Assembly (NCBI GenBank): GCA_025331445.1
Contig: JAIWNE010000101.1
Location: forward strand, 1 to 64,000
Length of the DNA stretch: 64,000 nucleotides
Direction of reading: 5' to 3'
Source: Blakeslea trispora
Lineage: Eukaryota > Mucoromycota > Mucoromycetes > Mucorales > Choanephoraceae
The position numbers were made by a program, and so were the translations under genes. Below, one piece after another: positions 35,504 through 46,080 of this stretch. The notes below the pieces were generated by a model. The model was given only the letters and a program-made list of their open reading frames with translations, did no database searches and was not told the origin of the DNA. Positions within the stretch are counted from its first letter, which is position 1. Each line of letters opens with the position of its first letter.

Positions 35504-36630
35504 ATGACCGAGAATAAAAGACGCTTAGAGACGACTGATGATAAAAAGCTAAAGACAAGAAAGGTTTTAAGGCCTACCATTGCTGGCACAAAAGCATCTC
35601 AGGCACGCGCCAAAGCCATCAATGCTCAAATTCACGACAAACCTACAACACATACTGTCAAGAGAAAAAGACAGGCCGATGCACCTACGTTATCCAGTAC
35701 CTATAAAATGACAGCAGCTGGTCTGAAAGAAAGACCTTCTTGGGATCTTCGAGTAAATTTTGTTTTTTTTGCTTCGAAAACGAAAGCCTTATGGCCTAAA
35801 CTCATTTGATATAGGGAAAAGTAGCAGATATGACACAGTTAATTGAACTCAACAATCAGAAACGTAAAATTATTTGAAAAAAGAAAGATAAGCAAATGAT
35901 GATTAAAAGGAAAACAGTGGATGAACTTAGGAAATTCAAAAGAGAACTAGAGGTAGCAAAAGATGAAAAAGAATCACAAGAGAAAGAAGCGATTCAAAAG
36001 GCAGCTCAGCTAAGGACCGAATTACAAGTAAAAAAAAAAAAAAAAAAAAGAAAAAGACTTTTGACAAGTCCAACCCCACCTTCATAAGCTGATGTGTTAT
36101 TTAGGAAATGGAGCGGGCACATGCGATTAACAGAGAGAATATCCATGCAAGTCAGCGTATTGAGTATCAAAAGTTAGAAGATGATCAATTGCACTATACA
36201 AGGCGATTAACAACCATTGAAATTGAGGTGGCAGATGCCAGACGTAAATTAGAAAGTGAAATGACACAACTGGAACATGTGCAACTCGAGAATGAAGCAC
36301 TTGAAGTAAAAAAAAAAAAATAGGGCATAAACAGCGGGCAAATTGTAATCTAACAATATTCTATAGGCATCGATTCAATCTATTTCAACTCAGTTTGAGA
36401 CTGCAGACCAAGAGAGTAGAGAGCTGGATAAAGCAATTGATGCTTTAGAAAGATCGATAAAAGAAAAGGAAGACGAGATTGTATCGAAAGAGAAGAAGAC
36501 AGAGACAGTTGAATCCACAGTACAACAACTACAGTCTCAACTGAATGAGGCAGAGACAGATAGAACCAGAATATTAAACAAAATCAAAGATTTAGAGGTC
36601 AAGATGGCTAAAAAGAAAAAGGCAGCCTAA
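35504..36630 (+). CDS. Kinesin-14-like coiled-coil protein without a motor domain
   Basis: Exons 35504-35752, 35815-36027, 36105-36305 and 36367-36630 keep phase 0 throughout, giving about 308 residues. The basic N-terminal tail ends in ERPSWDLRGKVADM, which resembles the junction before the stalk of kinesin-14 motors (RPAWDLKG in KIFC1). Everything after that is coiled coil (heptads in QLRTELQ, LEVKMAKKKKAA). Where a kinesin-14 would continue into its neck and motor, the gene ends with KKKKAA and a stop; no motor motifs follow. Exon 2 has an in-frame TGA at 35875-35877, unless a 24-nt intron (35863-35886) is removed. So it is a motorless kinesin-14 relative (compare Cik1/Vik1) or a decaying gene. 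Confidence 0.55.
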
Positions 36631-36688
36631 TGTTGTATGAGATCAGTCAGTCGGTCAGTCATTTTCACATAAATAAATCTGTATATAA

Positions 36689-38185
36689 ATGAAATTGAGC
36701 CAGAATCATTCAGCATCAATTCAGATTTCTTCTTCTTTCTCTATTATGCTGAAACACTACTTACCTACATTAAGCTCTTATAAACAACCTACTTTTTCTG
36801 ATAAAAGAAAATCAACTGTAGGCAAAGAATGCATCCTTTTTCCTGCCTATGCTTTCCGAAACCCTAAAGGTAAAACAGACTGAAAGTAAATGACTGTGGA
36901 TTTTACTCAATTAGCAGAGTCTAGTTCCTTCTGAATGGATCATTCAAAGTAGAGGCTGGGCGGTGTCTTTTGAAAAAGAACTGGATCTAAAGCAAAAGAT
37001 ATTAAAGTTTCTGGCCAGATTTATCTCTGGTAAATTGGATACAGATGGCATTGCCAATCAACTGTTTGACCGACGATTCAAGTATTTCCTAGCCAAAGGC
37101 AACAAAGACCGCCAGATCAAACTTCAGGTCACGGATGAAAAGGGCAAGTTGATTCATCCTTATTCATTACGCTCATCAGATAATGGATTGTTTTCAGCAC
37201 AGTTGCATTTGCCTGACTGTCAATGGAAGCCTCTGACCAAACTTCGGTTACACGAAGCGAGTTATCGTACTCAGGATCGACGCCGTCCATTTGGCGCATA
37301 CGATGGTTGGATCAATTTGGTAGAACCTTATGGACTATCCGTGATCAGTGACATTGATGATACCATCAAGCAAACACATGTCACATCGGGTGCTCGTACA
37401 GTCATGAGCAGTACATTCTTCAATCCCTCTCAATGTGTACCTGGCATGGCTGACAAGTATAGACAATGGGTAAAAAGAAAAAAAAAGATTGGTCTAATTT
37501 CTCAGCGAAAACACACATTGATTCATCCTTGTTTGCATAGTATCAATTAGGTGCCGCTTTTCATTATGTTTCCAATAGCCCTATTCAATTGACAAGAATG
37601 CTTCTTTATTTCCTTCAAGAACATCAGTTCCCACCAGGAAGTCTTCATCTAAAAGAATTTCAACATATTCTGTCTGAACTGATAGAGTCACCTGGTCAGA
37701 CCAAGATGGATTCCATTCGAGCCATCATGAAGGATTTTCCTCATCGTCAGTTCATATTGATAGGCGATTCAGGAGAAGCAGATATTGACGTATATACAAA
37801 AATTGCCACAGAATATCCCGAGCAGGTTGTCAAGATATTTATACGACATGTGCCTGCAGAACCTACTGAAGATCAACCAGTACATGAACAGATCGTACTG
37901 TCTGATTCAAGCAAGCATGGAGTACAGGACGAGCAAGTAACACACGATTCAGACGACCCAAAAGACAAGCAAGACGAACAACAGGAATCCGTTAAGCCAA
38001 CAACTCATTTAGCAGGTCTAGTGATGAAGTCTGCTATGGCTGAATCCATTCTGCCTCAACTAAATTCAACTGACGATGAATTAACTGCACTCAATGAACG
38101 TATTGCTGAAGCTCAAAAACTGTTACCAAACATCGACATTGTTTTGTTTGAGAATGCAGATGAGCTTGTTGTCTCGCTTAAATAA
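36689..38185 (+). CDS. APP1-type phosphatidate phosphatase (DUF2183)
   Basis: Three exons: 36689-36869, 36925-37469 and 37541-38185, giving 456 residues. The catalytic Asp motif of the HAD-like APP1 family is clear as SVISDIDDTIKQT, followed by the family features FHYVSNSP, SLHLKEF and FILIGDSGEADIDVY. Before it lies the conserved domain with FDRRFKYFL and RPFGAYDGWINLVEPYG. Yeast App1 converts phosphatidate to diacylglycerol at actin patches. The C-terminal 110 or so residues are acidic and low complexity. An alternative start is MLKHYLPTL at 36746. Intron positions were chosen by phase; both give smooth joins (NPKVPSEW and RQWYQLGAAF). Confidence 0.88.
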
Positions 38186-39173
38186 ATGATCGAACTCTTT
38201 TATTTTAAAAAAGAAAAAAAAAAGTTAAATGAAACAGACTTAATCAACCTCATTGATGCTGTAGGAGTGTTTAGTTAGCATGGTTGTGACTGAAAGTATA
38301 GGATATGAAATTGTCTTTATCTGTTCTAATCAAGAAGGGCACGGATAGGCTTTTTGCTGTTGGAAAACTTGAAGCTGTAAAAGACTACAGGATGTGCATT
38401 CAATTATCTTTTTTCAAAAAAAAAAATAACAAAGCAAGGAAAGGTCAAATAGAGGATTTAGCAGAAATGTTGTACTCAAATATTGGAGAGATTTTTTATT
38501 TTGTGTAGCTTAACTTTAGAGGTTAGTTTTATGTGTCCCAATCATGGTTTGATAGCTTCTTATTGACCAGCCTTTTAGTACCCTATGTGAAAGTGTGTAT
38601 TTTTTTTTCTATTCCATAAAGAATATTAACAAACGTCTTCTTTTTTTTTTGTATGTGTATGTTACTATGTGTGTGTGTGCTTTTCTTTCCTAAATGTATA
38701 CTATTAAATTCATAAAACTTGATTAAAAAAAAAGACTGCTAAAGGCTATTCAAGATTTTCTTTCCATGCAGCTCTCATTGTTCTATGGAACCCATTGTGC
38801 TGATTGACTGCAAGAAAATTAGACTCCTTTTCTTCCGACTCACAGACTTTAAGATAAATCAAATGCAACACATATCCTATATGACCCGAGCAAAAGGAAA
38901 AGGAAAAACAGAAAAAGCGACTGCTTTCTATCTCTTCTAGGTAAAGTTCAGCTATTATCTCCTTTCTTTAGTTTTACTTTATCTTTGGAACAGATCAGCC
39001 ATCACTTTTCCTCTACTAATTAAAGGTCCTCTCATGCAGGGCTTTCGATCTCAGCAGAATAATGATGGAAAGTAGAAAAAAAAAAGGAAACCCTCTTTTC
39101 TTTCTCTCAACATAATTTGTTTTTTTTCTCGTTACCAAAACTATATTCTTTCTTTTTCTTATTCAAAACAAAC
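38186..39173. other. Intergenic, no gene seen
   Basis: AT-rich, with GT-rich runs near 38650-38680 and a CT-rich leader just before the small gene at 39174. No supported ORF. Confidence 0.5.
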
Positions 39174-39603
39174 ATGAAAACAAGTACAGTTGGATTATGT
39201 GTAAGCGTTGTTTTTGGTACAGCAGCAACTTATCTAAGGTAGGCTTACTCGATTATTTTTCCTAAAGAAAAAAAAACAACACTTCACCCTAACTGACTCT
39301 TCTCATAAAGGAATAGCAACCAAATCATCATGTCTCGATACATGACAGGCTCAGCTGTTTCTATTGTGGCTTTTCTAAGTAAGTTTCATATAAGGCGTAT
39401 GTATAGAATGATTTTTTATTCATCTAATAGCATGTGTCAATTAAGGTATCAGAGGATTAATACTCAACACACCAAAAAAGAAGAAAATTACACCAACACA
39501 ACACTTATCACCGCTTGAGCACCTGAGAGTTCTCAACTATCAGCCAAGATCCATATCTTCCATTTTGGTCAACATACCAGTCAATGTACACAGCCGAGTA
39601 TAA
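39174..39603 (+). CDS. Small two-helix membrane protein, unknown function
   Basis: Three exons: 39174-39238, 39311-39378 and 39446-39603, giving 96 residues with agreeing phases and good GT-AG sites. Two hydrophobic segments are visible: VGLCVSVVFGTAATYL near the N-terminus, and YMTGSAVSIVAFLSIRGLIL. A basic linker (TPKKKKITPTQH) and a short tail with no charged cluster follow. Size and layout are like small mitochondrial inner-membrane proteins, but I recognise no family. A pyrimidine-rich leader precedes the ATG. Confidence 0.5.
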
Positions 39604-39609
39604 GGAATA

Positions 39610-40905
39610 TGCATGTATATATAAATACATATATATTTAGAAAAGAAAGATCAGACAAGGAAACCAAATACGAGCTTATACATATGTATTTCGATCTCCC
39701 TCTTCGCCTATTTCTCTCACTCTCTCTCTCTTTCCTCTTGTTTTTGGTCTTTTCTCTATCCCCCTCCACACATTTCTTTTGTTGACTTTCCCTTATGGTT
39801 TAAGATACCTGATAACGAAAAGTTGTATATTACTTTCTAGAGAAAGAAAAGGCTATTATCTTTTTTTTTATTTTTTCTTTTTAATCCATGTGTAATATTT
39901 TATCAACAACAAAAAACCACCATCTATTCAAAATAAAAGAATGAAGTCTGTTTGTATGTTTGTTATCAAAGAACTGAATAAGGCTTATTTGCGTTATTTT
40001 TGTTGTTGTTGTGAAAATAATACGTTAACAAATCTTGAGCTTACTAACACTAAAAAAAAGGGAGGAAAACTTTAGCCCTTTATAAACCAAGCACGTTTTA
40101 GTCCGAGATTGAAGTCTGCCTTTGAAGGCTTTAGACTATTTTGTGTTCCTTTGCCAGATTCGCTTTCAATTTTTGTGTGTCATTGGTCTTAATACACTGT
40201 AGAGCATACAATTTCAAAACTTGCTTCTTTCTTTCAATGGTTATCATTTTTTCTTGAAATGCTGGGCTCGAAGAATAAGTGATACTCCCTTTTTTTTGTT
40301 TTCCTATAAAGAAAGCTTTTTCTTGTTCTTTTAGTCATTTTGGCAATCGTTTTTGAAAAGTAGCTCTATGGAGGATTTCGTAGGTACTTTATTCTATTGC
40401 CTTTACTATACATAGACAACTGAGGTTTTTTGGAAAGAAAAATTCATCTAATAAGTGAAACATTATCTGTCAATTGGAAGAGTAATCAGATTATGCACAA
40501 TACAATAGAGTCATCAAGAAGAGAGAGAGAGAGACAAAAAAAGGACGAGTGAAACTACAGTAGATTCTGATGGTCCTATTGTTTTACTCATCAAAGTCGT
40601 AAAAACTTTACTACAGGCATAAAAGAAAAGTTTGGCACTGTTACTGCAATTGTCCCTGAAGGATTTTTATTCATGTCAACGTGTTTACGCCACATTGCAT
40701 AAAAGAAAAATAAGGGGAGGAAACATAACAGTATCAACACCTTTCATCTTTGCAGCATTTTTCAAACAGGCATGAGAGATATTTAAATCCAAGTTTTTCG
40801 TTTTTCTACAAAAGAAAAAGGGAGCCTTAGGCGTGTATGTTTGAAAAAAAAAAAAAAAAAACATTTATTCTTCATACGAATTTTGTTTTTTAGGATGAAT
40901 AATCA
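39610..40905. other. Intergenic, no gene seen
   Basis: About 1.3 kb, AT-rich, with a CT stretch near 39710-39740 and A and T homopolymers. No ORF with coding character. Confidence 0.5.
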
Positions 40906-40911
40906 ATATAA

Positions 40912-42049
40912 CTAGCATCCAAATGACAACACTGAGAACATTCACTAAAAAAAACTTCAGTCACCCATTTCCTACCTGACGTCAAGATGTATACATTACC
41001 ATTACAGATAAGAAAATCGGAAGCAAATTTGTTGATATTGATCGTCTTTGATTGACCCAATCCATCACTGCTTAGAATAATAAGGCAGGTAGAAAAGACA
41101 AATAGAGATACCGATAACAGTAGGTTAAGCTCTTGATAATATTTTATGCGATGTGTCATAAACCGAGGGTTACGATTAGGATGATAGTACGTGTTGTCTA
41201 ATAGCTTATTGAACCGAAAATGAGAGACAATGCCCAACATGGCAATCAACAAAAGCTCTAACAGTATGTGAGAATGTTACTATTTTATACAGCCATACTT
41301 CTTTACCTAAACCATAGATTAATTGAGGTATGATCTCTTTAAAGGTAGGATCATAAACACCAGCCTGTGAGAAATTATATTGAATCAAGGGGAACAAGAC
41401 TACATTTAAAACTGTCCTATAAACAAAAGGAAATCAGTGGACAAGACAAATCTAGAATGGTCTTGACAACTGACATGACAATATAAAACTTGAACTCTTT
41501 GCTGCTCATAAACCTTGCTTTGGCTACCATCTTAGCCAAGTATTTCCAGAAGCATTGTAAGAGCAACAATGTGCCACTAACATGAATTAGCTTAATTCTG
41601 TTTGCGTTATCACCTATGTTATTTACTCATTTACATTTGCATCGAGAAACCAATACATAGACTATAATCTTAAGGAAAAAAAAAAGCTGTGTTATTCAGG
41701 CCAGTTATTCATTAGTTGAATTGTCTACCTGTTGGAATCACCATATCCTTATCCGCCTGCCTCCATAATGCTTCTGGTTTTGTCAAGATTTTGCCAGTCA
41801 TCTGAACAAAGCCTTCTTCATACTTGATCTTGCATGTAATAATATCTTTATATTAAATTTTGTGCGTTAGCTATCAACGCACTCTTTTCTTTTTATCTGC
41901 TTCTGGTTACCATAATACAGTTGAAATGGTAGCATGATAAAAATGGAAGCTGTTACGAAACTTTTCAGATCCCCATTTTTGAATTTTGAGATATAAAAAC
42001 AGTGATGTCCTCTTGTGGCAAAGATACGATATAACAACCAAATGAACAT
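40912..42049 (-). CDS. Six-helix integral membrane protein, unknown family
   Basis: Six minus-strand exons give 281 residues: 42049-41911, 41845-41729, 41625-41448, 41416-41307, 41257-40976 and 40931-40912. Phases all agree. Hydrophobic segments include FMFIWLLYRIF at the start, VTASIFIMLPFQLYY, LIHVSGTLLLLQCFW, IVMSVVKTILDLTVLNVVLF, LLLIAMLGIVSHF, and LLLSVSLFVFSTCLIIL. Loops between them are polar (KYEEGFVQMTGKI, NRNPRFMTHRIKYY). The serpentine layout could suit a receptor or transporter, but no signature motif is visible. The intron between exons 3 and 4 would be only 31 nt. A further upstream exon is possible, since no clear leader is seen before the chosen ATG. Confidence 0.55.
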
Positions 42050-42149
42050 AAAACCCAAGCCACTGGCTCTTTCTATTTATCATGTTTATCAGTCGATTTT
42101 TTCCATATGACTTTATAAGACATACGCAAAAAACTAAAATCACTTAAAT

Positions 42150-42575
42150 GTGTCATACAGAAAGAAAAAAAACAAAAAGGGAGAGAAGAAAACCATTTAT
42201 AAACAAAAGGAAAAAAAAGGGAATCGCAAATGAGTCAAGCCAAGTTTTTCTTTCTGCATTATAAGTCCCTTAGCATGAAAATAGGGAGAACACAAGCCAG
42301 GGCATCTAGACGGTAAATCAAGTGCAGGAAATGTAAAAACTGGTATGAATTCCTAAAAAGGAAGGTCTCGAAAGAGAAAAAAAAATGAATATCTCTGTCA
42401 GAAATAAGCCTAGCTGTATTCCTTTTTCGATTGTCGTTCATTCTATGTAAAGATGTATAACTAGTAGAGACTACCCTAAATATGAGTAAACAAATTTTTC
42501 TTTATTTCTTCCTGCCTTTGTAGATCTTTATAAAGTTGATCAACACACACTTCTTTGGTTTCTAGAGCAATCCTA
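42150..42575. other. Intergenic, inner edge of the right arm
   Basis: Single-copy DNA between the membrane-protein gene and the right arm. Short minus-strand ORFs occur; one (42661-42476) runs across the repeat junction and so cannot be an old conserved gene. Confidence 0.5.
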
Positions 42576-43749
42576 ATTCCATCTTTCTTGACGCCTTTTT
42601 CTGTTGATCTCTCCTTCCGAAAAGACAGCACTAGGCACTCTATTTGCTTTTGTATGGACATCTTGAGTAGACAGTTTGTTCATAAAAGCAGAAACAAACT
42701 GACACTTTTTTTTTGTTTCTTTCCCTTGTCTTGCTCTTATATTGGCCTATGTAGCTAGACTAAGCTAGTCCCCTCCCCTCCCCCAAGTGTCTGCCGTACC
42801 TTTCTCTCTATCGGGGCTATGTTAGCCGAGATGAAAGAATCCATCCGTACACAACCCAATCGTCTCAACTAGCCTAGTCATTTTCACAGCATGCCATATC
42901 CTACTATCCTCTCAACTCACCTCTCTTGACTTATGTCACACAAGGTTGTCAGCTTTGGATGATCTTGCTCTCTTTAGCCTCATCTAGCTTCTCTTGTTAC
43001 AAAAAGCGAAACCATAGACAATCTCGAACAACGCTTCAACAGTGATGTCAAGGCTGAAGGCATGTCATCTCTCTTCAGTCCTCAGTCATCTTGCTCCACA
43101 TTTTTTTCTTTCGTTTTCTACAGACTAGTGCAACACGCTTTGCTCTCTTGGTCCTCTTTCTTGTTTTTCAAGTATAACTCACCTCAGAGTAACTATAGCG
43201 TTCTTCAGAAACACGGCATTAAATTGCAAGCACAGCCGAACTGCAAGTCGATGTCGATACTAGCCTCTTTTCTTGAGAAAAAAAAACCTACAAAAAAGGG
43301 AGAGAAAAAAAAAAGAGAAAGAAGCTCTCCTGTTTTTATGGCTTAAATTGAACTGGATATGACAACAATAAAAAGAATGAAAACAATGCTCAAGCAGGAA
43401 TAGAGAAGGAAATAGAAAAGCAGTTTTTATTTATTGTGATTGTTATTGCTGTTGTTGTTTACAGACAATAAAATTTCATAGACCATACACCAGGTGTCTG
43501 GAAAGCAGGCACCCATCACCAAGTTGGTAACAGGCGCTCAGGCAGAAGGCACCCAGAGCGAAGGCCCAAGAGGCAGGCACTCGTTGGCTAAAGCACAACA
43601 AGCGCACAAACCAGAACAGCCAGAAGAAAAAACCCAGAAAGACGAAGGCCCAAGAGGCAGGCACTCGTTGGCTAAAGCACAACAAGCGCACAAACCAGAA
43701 AAACCAAGCAAGCACCAAGAAGACGAGCTTACTGAAAAAAAAAAGATAG

Positions 43750-44349
43750 CTAAAGCTGTCTGACTCTTTTTCTCTTGGGAAGCTTGTCTTCTTCCTCTTC
43801 TTCTTGTCTTTTTCTCCTTCTGCTGTTTGTTGCGTTAGAAGTAGCAGAAGTAGCAGAAGCAGCGACAGAAGTAGCGACAGAAGCAGCGACAGAAGCAGCG
43901 ACAGAAGCAGCGACAGAAGCAGCGGCAGAAGCAGCGACAGAAGCAGCGACAGAAGCAGCGACAGAAGCAGCGACAGAAGCAGCGACAGAAGCAGCGACAG
44001 AAGCAGCGACAGAAGCAGCGACAGAAGCAGCGACAGAAGTAGCAGAAGCAGCGACAGAAGCAGAAGCAACGCTAATTGCAGCGTTGATTGCAGCAGTAGC
44101 AGCGGCAGTGGCAGCGATAGCAGCAGCTATCGCGTTAGAGGCAGCGGAGGCACCAAGGACAGCAGAAACAGAAGGGCTTGGAGAAGGAGGGCTGACAGGA
44201 GCAGAGGCAGAGGCAGCAAGAAGATTGAGCTCTTCATGAGCATGCCAATGCAACCTGTGCAGCTGGAGCTTTTTCTCCAAAGAGATGTCCTCTTTGGCTT
44301 TCTGCCAGGATGATTGAATTATGTACTGTAAAAAAATTTTTCTTTCCAT
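43750..44349 (-). CDS. Ala/Ser/Val-repeat protein of the inverted-repeat arm (intact copy)
   Basis: From the ATG at 44349 an open frame of 199 residues runs to 43750. It has four parts: a conserved basic/amphipathic N-terminus (SSWQKAKEDIS, KKLQLHRLHWHAHEELNLL); a Pro/Ser stretch; a long Ala-rich region with about fifteen AASV-type units from a 12-bp DNA repeat; and a charged end (RRRKRQEEEEED, PKRKRVRQL) that looks like a bipartite nuclear signal. A spliced start is also possible: a TTTTACAG acceptor lies just before YIIQSSWQ and would join in phase to an upstream exon encoding VVIGLHSRHNIVFDNIK. No known family recognised. The third copy differs here by 9-nt and 3-nt indels that keep the frame, which hints at coding constraint. 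Confidence 0.5.
   Translation of the reverse strand: MERKIFLQYIIQSSWQKAKEDISLEKKLQLHRLHWHAHEELNLLAASASAPVSPPSPSPSVSAVLGASAASNAIAAAIAATAAATAAINAAISVASASVAASATSVAASVAASVAASVAASVAASVAASVAASVAASVAASAAASVAASVAASVAASVATSVAASATSATSNATNSRRRKRQEEEEEDKLPKRKRVRQL
43835..44070. repeat. 12-bp coding minisatellite, right arm
   Basis: About fifteen copies of AGCGACAGAAGC, the complement of the left-arm unit, with the same variant units in the same order. Confidence 0.97.
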
Positions 44350-45260
44350 AATGTTTGAGTGAAAGAAAAAGAAGAGAACAAATGAAGGCAGTATTACTTT
44401 GATATTATCGAAGACTATGTTGTGTCTAGAATGTAGTCCAATCACCACTTTATTTTTTCTCTCTTGATTACTACTAACCTCTCTACAGTCCTTTCCGATT
44501 GTTTCGCAAAGATTTGTCTCTTTTTTTTAGCGATGCTCATAGTAACTGATGACGATCATCTCTTGTGATTATTTTAGCATTTACTTCTTTGGCAATGTTT
44601 ACTTGCTTTGAAAGTCAGAACTAGAGCATGATTTTTATCTCTCTTTCTTTTTTGGCATGTTGAAAAAGCTTATTTCAAAGACAGAGAAAGAGAGTAAATA
44701 AACATGGGAAAACTTGATAAAAAAAGATTGAAAAAAAAGAGTAAGATGAAGCGAGTTTTATTTTTTCTTTTTACGCGTTGGATGGTTTTTTTTAGCTGTC
44801 AATAGCGTGTTTATATCAAATTAAAAAAAAAAGGGGAATTGGTTGAAATACAGTAACAGAAAAAGTACATCGTTATTTCGTGCCTGTGAGAGTATTAGGC
44901 CATTTCCAAAAAGGGAAAAGACCGAAAGAACTAGCGGACAAGATAGAAGAGACAAAGATCGAAAGAGAGAAAAAAATTTTTTTTTTATTAAACCACATAG
45001 CAATCATGATGACGGAAGTTGATAAGCACAGCCTTGTTTTGATGCCATACAGCGACTGTATTGATTTCGTCTTTACTGCGAAATAACAAAGACTATAGAA
45101 AGGTTGTTTGTTTTATCTCTGTCATTTTTCCGAACCAGTAAGTAGGGAAATGTGGGGAAGGGAGAGGGGGAAAGGGAGTAAAAGGGCTCTCTCTCTCTCT
45201 CTTTCTGTCTCGCAATGATTGAGGAGGAGTTTGGCTGTCAAGAAGATGGTGAGCGGCATT

Positions 45261-45306
<46 letters not shown>

Positions 45307-46080
45307 GGAAATATTAATTTAAGACTTACAAAAGGTGCCTTTAGAGTTAAATGAAGTAAGCGATTCCACTGTTTAATATTTGTACAATCCTCTCATGGCT
45401 TTCTAAATCGACAATGTTTTGAAGCCTAGGATTGCTTGTCATCTATCCATACCAAAACCTTCAATGTTGACTTTTTATCCAGAGTTCTAAACTCAGCATT
45501 CAGATGGGAAAAGCTTAATTCTGACGATGATGATAACTGTTACCATGACCATTGGCTTGGATTATTAGCATTTTCTATCACACTGCTTATATTTTTGTTG
45601 CTGTGACATGAGCAAAAGCAAATGAATCCGAGATAACAATAGTAGCCCTATGCAAACAAATTCTCTGGATTACTTGTCTTGTAAAATTTGTATAAGATAG
45701 AGTACTGCTTTACCCAAATCATTGTTTGTTCATGCATGATAAGCTATCGAGTCCTCTTTGTGCACATTAGTATTTTCAGCAATTTTCCAATGGATCAGGT
45801 GAAATCGACTATCATTCTTTGTTTATTTTCTGTCTGCATTATTCTCTCATAAGTAAATAGAGTAAACAATGAGAAACATGATGTTCTTTATTTATACAAA
45901 CCAACAAATTCAGAGGCAATGAAGGATGACAACTCGAAACTAGATGAGTATCGCAAGCAGAGCTCAAGTTGTTATTGTTTCTTTGAAGGTACACGTGTCT
46001 GTTTGTGTGTGTGTGTGCGTCTGTTTTGGGATACAAAGCATTCAATATGCGAACAAAAGATGTGTAAATTGTACAACCTT

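Larger units (their letters stand above)
42576..46080. repeat. Right arm of the large inverted repeat
   Basis: Reverse-complement partner of 27226-30643, about 3.5 kb. It is longer mainly because a unit of about 85 bp is present twice (43560-43730) where the left arm has it once. The divergent third copy at 24.7-24.9 kb shows traces of the doubled state, which suggests that the left arm lost a unit. The GA repeat near 45266-45301 is slightly longer than its partner. Confidence 0.95.

Noticed and set aside
43494..43763. Plus-strand ORF beginning MSGKQAPITKLVTG in the right arm and its left-arm counterpart
   Set aside because: The third copy breaks this frame with early stops while keeping the opposite-strand frame largely open, so it is probably 3' untranslated sequence of the repeat-associated gene.
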